The translations under genes were made by a program, and so were the position numbers. From NCBI RefSeq assembly GCF_001314225.1, contig NZ_CP012697.1, forward strand, positions 248,001 through 312,000: a stretch of DNA of 64,000 nucleotides, read 5' to 3'. Positions within the stretch are counted from its first letter, which is position 1, and each line of letters opens with the position of its first letter. Shown here one piece after another: positions 1 through 8,592 of this stretch. The DNA comes from Microbacterium sp. No. 7. Its GTDB lineage: Bacteria; Actinomycetota; Actinomycetes; Actinomycetales; Microbacteriaceae. The notes under the pieces are model-generated. The model had not been told where the DNA came from. It did not search any database and was given only the letters and a program-made list of their open reading frames with translations.

Positions 1-787
1 CCTCCCGGCGATGGGGGCGAAGCCACAGCACAATCCGTTCGACGAGAACTTGAGTCGGCCCGTGCATCGGCGGTAGCGCGTCGACAATAGCGGGGCGGAG
101 CTCGTCTGGAGGAAGCGAGATCCACCGTGCGACATCGTCCTCGTTGGACAGCACCGTCAAGGTGGCGATTGTCTCGACGAACAACGCTGCGCGCCCACGG
201 ATCTCGCGGTCGTCGAGGCACTCGAGCAGCGACGTCTTCCAGCCGGCGGGTTCGGTCAGCCAGGCGTTGTCGCGCACCATCTCCCAGACTCGGGCGTGCA
301 ATCCAGCGTCAACGCGGCCAGTCGCGACTAAGCGCCTGAAAGTGCGCTCGGCCTTCGCCAGTTGACGGTCGAACGGCATGATGATCTGCGATTCGGGCGT
401 GGTACCAGGACCCACCCAGACGAGCTGACCGGGGTGTCGTAGACACCAGTTCTCGCGATCGTGGGGAATCTGCTTCACTCGCTCGCCCGCGGCGCACAGG
501 CGGCAGAGGAATCGTTCGGAGTAGCTCTGAGCCGGATCGGGCTGAGCGATGCGCTTGAGGCGGAGGTAGTGGCCTTCGGGACGCTCGGCTGCGGCCTCGA
601 TTGTCCTCGCAGCAGCATCCATGTTGACCCAAACGCGGTAGATGTACGGCCGGGCCTCGGTCGTAAGTCCGCGTTCGACGTAGTCGAACGGAACGCCTGC
701 GGCCGCGCATTGGCGCTGCGCGTACGATTTCGGCGTCTCGAACCTGTGCCATTTCGGCCGAATGGGCCACGCCCGGGCGTCGGTCAC
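1..787 (-). CDS. tniQ: TniQ/TnsD-like target-selection protein (partial, C-terminus outside window)
   Basis: The reading frame starts with GTG at 787, sharing GTGA with the stop of the upstream tniB-like gene, and stays open to base 1 (262 codons). The N-terminus has WPIRPKWHRFETPKSYAQR, which fits the TniQ pattern of a P-x-R-P stretch followed by E-[ST]-x-x-S-[YW]. A zinc-finger-like CRLC...WCLRH cluster follows at about residues 107-131. TniQ proteins link the target site or a DNA-bound targeting factor to the TniB/TnsC ATPase. The family call rests on this motif plus operon position. Because the gene is cut by the window edge, its full length and intactness are unknown. Confidence 0.75.
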   Translation of the reverse strand, partial: MTDARAWPIRPKWHRFETPKSYAQRQCAAAGVPFDYVERGLTTEARPYIYRVWVNMDAAARTIEAAAERPEGHYLRLKRIAQPDPAQSYSERFLCRLCAAGERVKQIPHDRENWCLRHPGQLVWVGPGTTPESQIIMPFDRQLAKAERTFRRLVATGRVDAGLHARVWEMVRDNAWLTEPAGWKTSLLECLDDREIRGRAALFVETIATLTVLSNEDDVARWISLPPDELRPAIVDALPPMHGPTQVLVERIVLWLRPHRRE

Positions 788-1833
788 GCAGCCTCCACGA
801 GATCGCCGATCTGAACCTTGTGCCGGATCCTCGTGGTCTGCCGAAGACCGTCCAAGACAGCGAACAACCGCTCGCGGGTCACCTTCTCGCTGGTGCGGTT
901 GGGATCATCGAGGATCGAGGCCATGAGTCGCTCGATGATCATCGCGAGCACCGAGAGGCGGCCGTCTGCGGCGGCGTGGAGAGCCGGCGCGTTTCTTGTG
1001 AGCGTGCCGGGGACGTGCTCACACAGCGGCAGGTTTCGGTCGAAAATCGCGACCCACCGACGCCAGAGCGCTATGCCCTCCTCGGTCTTGATGTCGACCC
1101 TCCGGAGCTCTACCAGATCGCATCGCATCGTGACCTGAAGGCCCTCGCCCGACCCGAACGCCTTGCCACTGGCGAGATTGATACCAACAAGCACCACGGT
1201 GGCCGAAGACTCGTTCTGCAGCGCCTTGATCACGCTCGACGGCTCACTGCCTCCGAGGTTGTGTGCCTCATCGATGACGAGCAGCTTCGTGTGATGGGCA
1301 TGTAGCAACTCGACGGCTCGCCGCCGGAGGTTGTCTGTCGTGATCTGCGTCGGCAGTGTGATGGTCGGAGCGAGGAACCGGATGATCTGGCTGAGCAGCG
1401 CCTTGCCAGTCGCGTGGTCGGTCACCTCCACCCAGACGACGGGCACTTCCCCGTCGTCGGCGTAGCCGGGAAACCTCCTGGCATGATCCTGTTCCACCGA
1501 ACGCGCGAGCAGTAGCGCGAGCTCTGTCTTCCCGTAGAACATCGGAGCCGAGACCATGAGGCCTCGGCGCGAGTTCTTGCGGCGCGGGTTTGAGATGATG
1601 TGCTTGGCGAGAATCCGGGTGCTGAGATCTTGTTCGGGTGTCGGTACCCGAAGCGTTAGCCGCAGAAAATCGTCGGGCGCTTGGTCATAGAGGTTGCGCT
1701 CAGGCTCAGGCATCGCCGTGTAGTCCGCGAACGTGATGGTGGGCGGAACCGCGGGGAGCGCGGTCAGCGCTTCGCGAAGTCCAGGGAGGGTTGTCTTCGT
1801 GTCGTGATGGAGGACGAGCGGCTCGACGATCAT
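784..1833 (-). CDS. tniB: TniB/TnsC-like transposition AAA+ ATPase
   Basis: This 349-residue protein has a Walker A-like SAPMFYGKT at residues 95-103, Walker B VIDEAH at 186-191 and a sensor-like strand VVLVGIN at about 213. These are features of TniB/TnsC ATPases that form target-bound filaments and activate the DDE transposase. Its ATG overlaps the stop of the upstream tniA (ATGA at 1830-1833), and its own stop overlaps the tniQ start (GTGA), so the genes are translationally coupled. The first glycine of the P-loop is replaced by serine/alanine, which is tolerated in some relatives. The frame is intact, unlike its two upstream neighbours. Confidence 0.85.
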   Translation of the reverse strand: MIVEPLVLHHDTKTTLPGLREALTALPAVPPTITFADYTAMPEPERNLYDQAPDDFLRLTLRVPTPEQDLSTRILAKHIISNPRRKNSRRGLMVSAPMFYGKTELALLLARSVEQDHARRFPGYADDGEVPVVWVEVTDHATGKALLSQIIRFLAPTITLPTQITTDNLRRRAVELLHAHHTKLLVIDEAHNLGGSEPSSVIKALQNESSATVVLVGINLASGKAFGSGEGLQVTMRCDLVELRRVDIKTEEGIALWRRWVAIFDRNLPLCEHVPGTLTRNAPALHAAADGRLSVLAMIIERLMASILDDPNRTSEKVTRERLFAVLDGLRQTTRIRHKVQIGDLVEAA

Positions 1834-3876
1834 GGTCGGATCTCTTTCACCGTGACGATGTCGTACGCTGACGAGTTCCAGTCAATGTCGTCGACATCCG
1901 CGGGATTGCTCCATTCCCGAAGCTTGATCGGCACAGGCTCGGTCAGAGGGGGCTCCAGATTTTGCTCACTCGGGGGCTTGGCGGCAGCTTCCCGCAGATA
2001 GCGCTTGCGTGCCTTCTTGTCACTGCGCGCCCGCCGCTCGATCTCATCGAGAAACTCTGCAGTCTTCGGGATCTCCCCGGGCTGACCAGTGCCGAAGCGC
2101 TCGACGAGCTTCACCTGTGCTTCGGCAACCATCCATGCGCCCCGGTCGTCGATCAGCTTGTCCCCGCATTCGATCCATTCCCCGGTCTCGGGGTGTTGAA
2201 CCCGGACGGCGTTCAAGTTGTAGGGGTCGTATCTGATGTCGAACTGCCGGGCTTGGCGAGAGTCGGCTGCCGAGCCAGTTAATGAGCGATTGCGTAGATC
2301 ATCCAAGAACGGTGAGTCGTACATGCGGTTCTTGAACGCGATTCCTTCCTTGCCGATGACACGGGGCTTACTGGGGAGCAGAGCGAAGAAGTCTTCTGCG
2401 CGGAAGGGAAGCTGAACGCCCGGGCCAACCTCGAACAGCGCCGCGTACATCTGGTTTGGCGTCCACTTTCGCCCGGGGAACAGTGGCGACCTCAGTCCGC
2501 CGTGCTGCGTGTTCAGGAAAACGGTCGTCATCCAGACATCGAAGGCGAGCCGCACGGAGTCGAGTGTGAGAATCGGAGCATCGCGCTTCCCGAGGTTAGG
2601 AACAGCATTGCCAGTAGAGCCAGCCAACCACGTGGCGAAGTCCGAGGAGGTCGTACCGAAGTTGCGTTCCACGTGGGGTTTGACCGTCGGCGCGTTGGGC
2701 GGCGCAAGGACGAGATTGATTCCGAATGCACGGTAGGCTGCCTCAAACGTGGCGGAACGGAAATCCGCGCCTCCGTCGATGGTGATCGAGTGCGGGAAGA
2801 TCCATGGCACAGCGAGGGAGTCGTCGTCGAGGTACGGATTGATCTTCTTCATGAGTTCGACGGGCAGCGTCGCTGAGCCGGAGAGAGTCGCTGCAGCGGA
2901 GCCGGGAATGGCCCTTCGTCCGACGATCGCCCGCGCAAGCAGCAGGGCGTGATCGTAGCCGTTAGGAGAATCAGCGTGGATCGCCCAGGCCAACGGAACC
3001 CTGCTACCCACGCAGAAGAGCGCCGTTGCCGTGGGGCGGAAGATGTTGCCTCTCTCATCCCACACCTGCACGTCCAGCTCGGCTGAATCGATCTCGCAGA
3101 CTTGGCCGAGCCTGTGCGCATTGCCAGAAAAGTACTCACGATCGGGGCTGTTGGATGCTGTGCGGCGGGTCGTAGCCTTACCGAAGCTGTAGCGGCCCGC
3201 ATCGCGTTCGTTGATGTACCCCTGGAGCGTGGTTCCCTTGATCTCGCAGATCGGGTCGCCCCGGGTACATGGCTCGCAAGGCCCGCCGAACGAGGTCGGC
3301 GCAATGGCGCCGGCTGCTCGTTGGCATGTTCACCCGACTGTCCAGCTCCCGGTCGATGACGGCGACCAGGCGTGGATCAGCCTTCGCAATCATTAACCTC
3401 TTCTTGCCTTTCGGATGCAGTCGCGCATCTACGGCAGCGATTCCCCCCGACCGGTAATCGCTCCAGAAGTTGAACAGAGCCTTCCGTGATCGGCCCAGAG
3501 AGGTGCCGGCCAACTCCGCGATCTTCGATGCAATCCGCTGTTCCTGCGTCGTCAGGGCGAGGTCGTACTGCGGGCGTGGAGCGGTGGCAGTCGGATCCAT
3601 CGGAATGCCACGGAACACTTCCTGCAGGTGCTTCTCCATGTCGAGCACGTCGGTCGGCCAGTCACCGGAGCTCTTTCGAAGAGGCGTGCTCGAGTCGCGC
3701 CGAGCGGTGCCTGCATGAGCGAGAAATTCCGGCATCGAGACGCTGAGCCAATCATCGGCGGTGCCGTCGCGGCGCAGCCTGGTCTCGTTTCCGCGCCGGA
3801 CGCTCTCCCAAACCCAGAGTTCCTCCGCGATCTCGACGGTATCGCCGAGCCGAAGCTTGTACTCGTCAGACATCAC
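1830..3876 (-). pseudogene. tniA: TniA/TnsB-family DDE transposase, single +1 frameshift
   Basis: Two minus-strand frames make one transposase of about 680 residues. The N-terminal part (3876 to about 3260) begins MMSDEYKLRLGDTVEI. The C-terminal part (about 3260 to 1830) carries the RNase H-like domain: first Asp in VCEIDSAELD, second in ITIDGGADF, Glu in TVKPHVERNF. The frame changes at the C run 3259-3262. Removing one base there gives the continuous AMYPGDPICEIKGTT. Start codons inside the second frame (for example GTG at 3071) would drop the first catalytic Asp, so they are not the true start. Either the gene is a pseudogene or the assembly has a homopolymer error. Confidence 0.8.
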
Positions 3877-4469
3877 GCCGCCCTTCCTCGCAGGGTGAAT
3901 CAGCCGTTGTGTAGACGGTCTCGCTGCTGAAAACCGCCGCCAGGCCGACGTCGAGCAAGCGGCGCCAGGCCAGGTTATCGACCCATGCGCACGCGGGAGG
4001 AGGACAGTCGGGGGAGACTATGCGGCAAAGTTCTCCGCGCGTGCGACCGTCGACGGCCATCTCCAAGATCCGCAGTTCAGTCTCCCGTGGGGCAGGCAGC
4101 GGTCGTGGCGCGATGCCGACAGACAGTCCAGATTGGCCGTCGCGCGATTGTCGTGGCCCGCGAACACCTTGTAGCGCCAGCCCAGTGCGCCGCAGATCGT
4201 TGCCGTTTCCTCAAACTGGACGCGCGCATGGTCATCAACGCGCTTTGCGGGTCGTAATCGAGAAGCCCAAGGCTTCCGTCTGTGAACTGGGCGAGGAAGT
4301 CGGGGACGTGTGAATCTCCCGACAATCGGGAACCGTGCCCGAAGGCGATTGTCAGCGGCTGCGCACACAGCAGTTCCACCTGCCCGCCGCAGTCCAGCCA
4401 CAGGACTTCCCAACGCTCTTGCTGCGACTCGCACCACACATGAGATCGAGTGCGCTGCCAGTAGTACAT
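3866..4469 (-). pseudogene. tnsA: TnsA-like endonuclease, two frameshifts
   Basis: Three frames in series encode a TnsA-type nuclease of about 200 residues. The first (start ATG 4469, MYYWQRTRSHVWCESQQE) has the conserved E and D.HVPDFL motifs. The second contains RVDDHARVQFEETATICG and GWRYKVFAGHD. The third is ETELRILEMAVDGRTRG to the stop at 3866. The frame is lost at the G runs 4249-4251 and 4089-4092 (C runs on the coding strand); adding one C at each restores a single protein. No alternative start exists upstream before an in-frame TGA. The stop overlaps the tniA start by about 11 bases. TnsA normally cuts the 5' ends to allow cut-and-paste transposition. Confidence 0.72.
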
Positions 4470-4820
4470 CGCTGGTGTGAACTGATGTCAGACGCCTTTC
4501 GACTTGCGAACCCTCATCGGATCAATCGACGCCCAGTCCCGGTCACCGAGCTCGCGATCGACGACTGCCCACTCGTGGAGACCGGCCGTCGTGCGGCCGT
4601 TGTCTGTACGAGGGATCCAGTGCAGTTCGGTTGACGACGTGCGCCGTCGGGGGTTGATCGGCTTTGCCTCATCTACTGGCCGCATCGCAGCCCCTCTCGC
4701 ACGTGTATCCGCGTTCGGATGATGCGAAGACGAAGGGGCGACCGGAGCCCCATCGCTCCTGTATCTGCCGCTGATGTTCCTCCCGCGAGAGGCGCAACTT
4801 CTGCAAGACTTCGGCGTTTC

Positions 4821-4877
4821 GTGACACACGGTGTCACTCCATCGGAACCTTGTGTCATCCAAAGGGCGGTTGTGTCA
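4821..4877 (-). repeat. Transposon end: three TGACAC-type repeats at 20-21 bp spacing
   Basis: Read on the minus strand from 4877 inwards, TGACACAACC (4877-4868), TGACACAAGG (4857-4848) and TGACACCG (4836-4829) recur at 20 and 21 bases. The innermost is part of a 7-base inverted repeat GTGACAC-ACG-GTGTCAC (4821-4837). Tandem sites starting with TGACA or TGTCA are typical of Tn7/Tn5053/Mu-type ends where the DDE transposase binds. The outermost copy therefore probably marks the transposon boundary at 4877. No gene is apparent between this end and the tnsA start. Confidence 0.7.
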
Positions 4878-4942
4878 CCGGAACGCGTTCCCGACAGACG
4901 GGCTCTTGACGGCGTCCTTCCCGCGCGCTAACGTACAACCAA

Positions 4943-5281
4943 ATGGTTGCACAACGAGAACTCACCGACGACGAGATCGACCGCGTGTTCCACGCGCTCG
5001 CGACGGCGACGCGCCGAGACATCCTGCGTCGCACGATGCAGCAGGAGCACTCGGTGTCGGAGCTCGCCGCCGACTACGACATGTCGTTCGCGGCCGTGCA
5101 GAAGCACGTCGCGGTGCTCGAGGCGGCCGGGCTCATCGTCAAGCGTGCCGAGGGGCGCGAGCGCCTCGTGCGCGCCGACCCCGTGATGATCGCCCGTGCC
5201 CGCGCCCTGCTCGCCCGATACGAAGACCTCTGGCGTGCGCGCATCGACCGGCTCGATGCGCTGCTCGCCGAAGAGCCCTGA
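4943..5281 (+). CDS. ArsR-family winged-helix transcriptional regulator
   Basis: The 112-residue protein has the ArsR-type fold: FHALATATRRDILRR, then the recognition region SVSELAADYDMSFAAVQKHVAVLEAAGLI, then a wing with RAEGRERLVR. No metal-binding cysteine pair is present. It belongs with the small SdpR-like repressors that are usually paired with an SRPBCC protein, as here: the SRPBCC gene starts 33 bases downstream. A likely role is repression of this two-gene unit. It is the first chromosomal gene beyond the transposon end, so the insertion lies in or near its promoter (66 bases between 4877 and the start). Confidence 0.85.
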   Translation: MVAQRELTDDEIDRVFHALATATRRDILRRTMQQEHSVSELAADYDMSFAAVQKHVAVLEAAGLIVKRAEGRERLVRADPVMIARARALLARYEDLWRARIDRLDALLAEEP

Positions 5282-5313
5282 TCCAGAAACCCACCCAGAT
5301 CAAAGGACCGATC

Positions 5314-6288
5314 ATGCCTGTCACCGAATTCGTCACCGACCCCGAGAACCTCACGATGAGCCTCATCGCCGACTTCGACGCCCCCGTCGAGCGGCTCTGG
5401 CGCGCGTACACCGACCCGCGTCAGCTCGAGCGCTTCTGGGGCCCTCCCGGGTGGCCGGCGACGTTCACCCAGTTCGAGTTCACGGCCGGCGGCCGTGCGA
5501 TCTACCACATGACCAGCCCGCAGGGGGAGCCGTCGCGCGGCGCCTGGGAGTTCCTCTCGATCGACGAGGGCCGCCGCCTGGAGGTGCTCGACTACTTCGT
5601 CGACGAGGCCGGCGAGTCGATGGAGGGCTTCCCCGCGATGCGCATGGTGTTCGACTTCGACGAGACCGAGACGGGCTCGCGCCTGCGCAGCACGACCTAC
5701 TTCACCTCGCTCGAGGGCCTCGAGCAGGCCGTCGCGATGGGTGCCGTCGAGGGCACGAAGATGGCGATGGCGCAGCTGGACGCCGTGCTGCTCGACCTGC
5801 GCGCCTACGCGCAGGGCAAGGGGACGCGCCTGGAGGTGCTGGACGACACGCACGTGCGCATCACGCGCCTCATCGACGGCCCTCGCGATCTCGTGTGGCG
5901 TGCCCACCACGACGCGGAGCTGCTGAAGAAGTGGATGCTCGGGCCCGACGGCTGGATCATGTCGATCGCCGAGCCCAGCGAGACCGTCGGCGGCAGCTAT
6001 CGCTGGCAGTGGCAGCAGGAGGGCGCGCCCGAGACCGCGTTCGGCTTCGAGGGCGAGGTGCTGCTCATCGACGCCCCGCGCCGCGCCGTGACGACGGAGC
6101 GGATGACGGGCACCGAGGGTCCCACGAACATCAACGACCTGCAGTTCTACGAGGAGGACGGCGCCACGCTGCTCACCCTGATCGTCGAGTACCCCGACCT
6201 CGCCACGCGCGACATGATCCTCGCCACCGGCATGGTCGACGGCATGGAGGCCTCGTACGCCCGCCTGGAGTCCGTGCTCGCCCCCTGA
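5314..6288 (+). CDS. Tandem SRPBCC (AHSA1-like) domain protein
   Basis: The 324-residue product has two activator-of-Hsp90-ATPase-like SRPBCC domains, about residues 13-160 and 170-320. Each opens with the family pattern of a strand followed by D.P...LWRA and W..P (for example DAPVERLWRAYTDP, then LIDGPRDLVWRAHHDAELLKKW). The ATG at 5314 is preceded by AAAGGACCG, a plausible ribosome-binding site; an open frame runs further upstream but only as a shadow of the ArsR gene. SRPBCC domains bind small hydrophobic ligands. The pairing with an ArsR-type regulator is common, but the ligand is unknown. Confidence 0.85.
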   Translation: MPVTEFVTDPENLTMSLIADFDAPVERLWRAYTDPRQLERFWGPPGWPATFTQFEFTAGGRAIYHMTSPQGEPSRGAWEFLSIDEGRRLEVLDYFVDEAGESMEGFPAMRMVFDFDETETGSRLRSTTYFTSLEGLEQAVAMGAVEGTKMAMAQLDAVLLDLRAYAQGKGTRLEVLDDTHVRITRLIDGPRDLVWRAHHDAELLKKWMLGPDGWIMSIAEPSETVGGSYRWQWQQEGAPETAFGFEGEVLLIDAPRRAVTTERMTGTEGPTNINDLQFYEEDGATLLTLIVEYPDLATRDMILATGMVDGMEASYARLESVLAP

Positions 6289-6355
6289 CCGGCATCCCTG
6301 CCTGGCGCGCCTGCCCGGCGCCCGCCCGGCGCGCCTGTCTGGCGGCCCGATCTCC

Positions 6356-6486
6356 AACCGCGGCGATGTGCGGGTGTGGCATCCCCGCACCCGCACATCG
6401 CCGCGGTTGGGCGGAGGGCCTCTCACTTCGACCGCGGCATGTTGCGGGTGCGCTGTGTGGGCACCCGCGCTTTGCCGCGGTTGGGG
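6356..6486. repeat. Two tandem long palindromes (gap 6289-6646)
   Basis: In the 358-base gap before rpsF, 6356-6412 holds an essentially perfect hairpin: arm CCAACCGCGGCGATGTGCGG, an 11-base loop, then the exact reverse complement. About 20 bases on (6427-6485) lies a diverged second copy, with arms starting GACCGCGGCATGTTGCGG and ending TTTGCCGCGGTTGG. Coding sequence is not evident. They may terminate transcription from the SRPBCC gene or be members of an extragenic repeat family. The rest of the gap up to 6646 should include the rpsF promoter; a strong Shine-Dalgarno, GAAGGAGG, lies at 6631-6639. Confidence 0.7.
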
Positions 6487-6646
6487 AGATGGGACGAGGG
6501 ATGCGGGGGAGGGGTGGATGCGGGGGAGCGGGGGATGCCGGGGATCGGGTAGACTGTTGTGGTTGTCTGCTCTGCAGGCACGTGCATCAACCCTCCTGCT
6601 GCCGGGAAACGCCCGGCAGCCGTTCTAGTCCGAAGGAGGTGGGTCA

Positions 6647-7012
6647 ATGACGCACACGCACCAGTACGAACTCATGGTGATCCTCAACCCTGAGATCGAC
6701 GAGCGTCAGGTCGCCCCCAACCTCGACAAGTTCCTGAAGGTCATCACCGACAGTGATGGCACGATCGATAACGTCGATGTCTGGGGCAAGCGTCGCCTGG
6801 CATACGAGATCCAGAAGAAGACCGAGGGCATCTACGCCGTCGTCAACTTCACCGCGACGAGCGCTGCGACGCAGGAGCTCGACCGTCAGCTGAAGCTCGA
6901 CGAGCGCATCATGCGCACGAAGGTCCTGCGCGCCGAAGAGGCCATCGCCCTGGTCGCCGCTGAGAAGCAGCGCGCCGAGGCGAAGGCCGCCCGCAAGGCC
7001 GCGAAGGCGTAG
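6647..7012 (+). CDS. rpsF: 30S ribosomal protein S6
   Basis: The 121-residue protein begins [19 protein letters not shown] and has the S6 signature, including [23 protein letters not shown]. It binds the central domain of 16S rRNA together with S18, whose gene is downstream. The tail ([16 protein letters not shown]) is a basic, alanine-rich extension common in actinobacterial S6. A strong AAGGAGG site sits upstream of the ATG. It is the first gene of the conserved rpsF-ssb-rpsR-rplI set; ssb starts 5 bases after the stop. Confidence 0.97.
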   Translation: MTHTHQYELMVILNPEIDERQVAPNLDKFLKVITDSDGTIDNVDVWGKRRLAYEIQKKTEGIYAVVNFTATSAATQELDRQLKLDERIMRTKVLRAEEAIALVAAEKQRAEAKAARKAAKA

Positions 7013-7017
7013 CGCTC

Positions 7018-7569
7018 ATGGCCGGTGAGACCATCATCACCGTCGTGGGGAACCTCACGGCAGACCCCGAGCTGCGGTACACGCAGAACGGCCTGCCCGT
7101 GGCGAACTTCACCATCGCGTCGACGCCGCGCAACTTCGACCGTCAGACGAACGAGTGGAAGGACGGCGAAGCGCTGTTCCTCCGCGCGAGCGTGTGGCGC
7201 GACTTCGCCGAGCACGTGGCAGGCTCGCTGACCAAGGGGATGCGGGTCGTCGCGACCGGTCGCCTCAAGCAGCGCTCCTACCAGGACCGTGAGGGCAACA
7301 ACCGTACGGCGATCGAGCTGGAGGTCGACGAGATCGGCCCCTCGCTGCGTTACGCGACCGCACAGGTCACGCGCGCGGCCTCGGGCGGCGGCGGCGGTGG
7401 CAACTACGGCGGCGGTTTCGGCGGCGGCGGTCAGGTCGGCGGCGGCAACTACGGTGGCGGCCAGCAGGCGCGTCCGCAGGCTCAGGACGAGCCCTGGTCG
7501 ACGCCTGGCTCCGCCGCGCCCGACGCCTGGGCCGCGCCCGGCGCCTACGGCGACGACACACCGTTTTGA
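7018..7569 (+). CDS. ssb: Single-stranded DNA-binding protein
   Basis: The 183-residue SSB has an N-terminal OB fold ([19 protein letters not shown], then [34 protein letters not shown]), about residues 3-115. A Gly/Asn/Tyr-rich flexible linker follows (about 120-150), then the acidic C-terminal tip GDDTPF that recruits replication and repair proteins. It coats single-stranded DNA during replication. It follows rpsF by 5 bases, so the two are almost certainly co-transcribed; the downstream gap of 190 bases contains two dispersed repeat copies. Confidence 0.97.
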   Translation: MAGETIITVVGNLTADPELRYTQNGLPVANFTIASTPRNFDRQTNEWKDGEALFLRASVWRDFAEHVAGSLTKGMRVVATGRLKQRSYQDREGNNRTAIELEVDEIGPSLRYATAQVTRAASGGGGGGNYGGGFGGGGQVGGGNYGGGQQARPQAQDEPWSTPGSAAPDAWAAPGAYGDDTPF

Positions 7570-7618
7570 GCCGAGGCGGATCAATGCCGCGTAGCGGCGT
7601 TGATGCGACTGCGGCTCA

Positions 7619-7703
7619 AGGTTGAGTAGCCGGGCGAAGCCCGGCGTATCGAAACCTCGTCACCTCGGTTGAGCAGCCGGCAAGCCCGGCGTATCGAAAC
7701 CCT
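7619..7703. repeat. Two copies of the GGTTGAGTAGCC...GTATCGAAACC dispersed repeat
   Basis: Copy 1 (about 7619-7656) and copy 2 (about 7667-7701) both read GGTTGAG[TC]AGCCG, a short self-complementary core, then CCGGCGTATCGAAACC. They lie between ssb and rpsR, inside an otherwise conserved ribosomal operon. Related copies are at 8489-8524, 45588-45691, 45724-45827 and 53029-53133. The cores differ but stay palindromic, so the unit can fold as a hairpin in RNA or single-stranded DNA. Confidence 0.75.
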
Positions 7704-7759
7704 CAATCTTGCAGATGCCAGCAACACCGGCATCCACTTCTTCTATCTAAGGAACACAC

Positions 7760-8014
7760 ATGGCTGGAAAGGCAACCGGCGATCGCCGCAAGCCGCGGAA
7801 GGGCGCGAAGAACGCGGCCCCCGCGAAGGCGATCCGCGTCGGCGTCATCGACTACAAGGACGTCGCAACCCTTCGCAAGTTCATCTCGGAGCGCGGCAAG
7901 ATCCGCGCCCGTCGTATCACCGGTGTCTCGGTGCAGGAGCAGCGTCTGATCGCGAAGGCGATCAAGAACGCCCGCGAGATGGCGCTCCTGCCCTACTCCG
8001 GCGCTGGCCGCTAA
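7760..8014 (+). CDS. rpsR: 30S ribosomal protein S18
   Basis: The 84-residue basic protein contains the S18 core [19 protein letters not shown] and [29 protein letters not shown]. It partners S6 on 16S rRNA. It has no cysteine and so is the zinc-independent (C-minus) form; zinc-regulated actinobacteria often hold a second, CxxC-containing copy elsewhere. The ATG at 7760 is preceded by AAGGAACAC. The rplI start is 11 bases after its stop. Confidence 0.96.
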   Translation: MAGKATGDRRKPRKGAKNAAPAKAIRVGVIDYKDVATLRKFISERGKIRARRITGVSVQEQRLIAKAIKNAREMALLPYSGAGR

Positions 8015-8025
8015 GGAGCACCGAC

Positions 8026-8478
8026 ATGGCAAAGCTGATTCTCACGAACGAGGTCGCCGGGCTCGGTAGCGCCGGCGACGTCATCGAGGTCAAGAACGGG
8101 TACGCCCGCAACTACCTCATCCCGCAGGGCTTCGCCGTGGCCTGGAGCCGCGGCGGCGAGAAGCAGGTGGCGTCGATCCGCGCCGCCCGCGAGGCCCGTG
8201 CGATCCACGACCACGAAGAGGCCGTGGCCCTCAAGAACACCCTCGAGGGCACCAAGGTCAAGGTCGCCGTCAAGGCCGGCAAGGAAGGCCGCCTGTTCGG
8301 GTCGGTCAAGACCGCCGACGTCGCGGATGCCGTCAAGGCCGCCGGTCTCGGCGAGATCGACAAGCGCAAGGTGCACTTCCCGGCCGTCATCAAGGCCGTC
8401 GGCGAGCACGAGGCGACCGTTCGCCTGCGTGACGACCTCACCGCCGTGATCACCCTTCAGGTGGTCGCCGCCAAGTAG
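8026..8478 (+). CDS. rplI: 50S ribosomal protein L9
   Basis: The 150-residue L9 begins [31 protein letters not shown] in the same order as the family signature, with the conserved GYARNYLIP at about residues 26-34, a long connecting helix and a C-terminal RNA-binding domain. It binds domain V of 23S rRNA. The start at 8026 has AAGGAGCACCGAC upstream; an open frame extending further upstream is only a shadow of rpsR. A hairpin follows at 8543-8579, the probable end of the ribosomal protein transcript. Confidence 0.96.
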   Translation: MAKLILTNEVAGLGSAGDVIEVKNGYARNYLIPQGFAVAWSRGGEKQVASIRAAREARAIHDHEEAVALKNTLEGTKVKVAVKAGKEGRLFGSVKTADVADAVKAAGLGEIDKRKVHFPAVIKAVGEHEATVRLRDDLTAVITLQVVAAK

Positions 8479-8488
8479 ACGCGCGTTG

Positions 8489-8524
8489 GGGCTGAGCAGC
8501 CGCCGCAGGCGGCGTATCGAAGCC
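8489..8524. repeat. Dispersed repeat copy after rplI
   Basis: GGGCTGAGCAGCCG, a CCGCAGGCGG core, then CGTATCGAAGCC: a diverged single copy of the same hairpin repeat seen between ssb and rpsR and near 45.6-45.8 kb. Confidence 0.65.
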
Positions 8525-8542
8525 TCCGCCGCACCCTCACAT

Positions 8543-8579
8543 GAATGCCGTGGACCCTCTCCGGGGGTTCACGGCATTC
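8543..8579 (+). terminator. Hairpin after rplI, probable terminator
   Basis: GAATGCCGTGGA and TTCACGGCATTC form a 12-base stem (one mismatch) around a GC-rich loop. No long T tract follows, which is usual for high-GC actinobacteria. It lies after rplI and ahead of the dnaB promoter region. Confidence 0.6.
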
Positions 8580-8592
8580 GTCGTTGCAGGAC

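Larger units (their letters stand above)
1..4877 (-). mobile_element. Tn7/Tn5053-like transposon, one end and the transposition genes
   Basis: Four genes on the minus strand, in order TnsA-like nuclease, TniA/TnsB DDE transposase, TniB/TnsC AAA+ ATPase and TniQ, form a typical Tn7/Tn5053-type transposition module with overlapping or touching reading frames. The outer end at about 4877 has direct repeats that look like transposase-binding sites. The other end and any cargo lie left of the window. tnsA and tniA are frameshifted, so the element is either decayed or affected by sequence error at homopolymers. The insertion lies just upstream of an ArsR-family gene; no target-site duplication can be tested with one end only. 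Confidence 0.8.

Noticed and set aside
3178..3876. The N-terminal part of tniA as an independent 232-residue gene
   Set aside because: Its last 27 residues are out-of-frame sequence; the true protein continues in the next frame after one base, where the catalytic domain lies.
4488..4862. Minus-strand frame of 124 codons between the transposon end and tnsA
   Set aside because: It begins inside the terminal repeats, has no ribosome-binding site and no recognisable domain. A shorter version from about 4685 looks slightly more protein-like but still lacks support.
5074..6426. 450-codon open frame antisense to the SRPBCC gene
   Set aside because: Arg/Gly/Leu-rich shadow of a gene with two clear SRPBCC domains.
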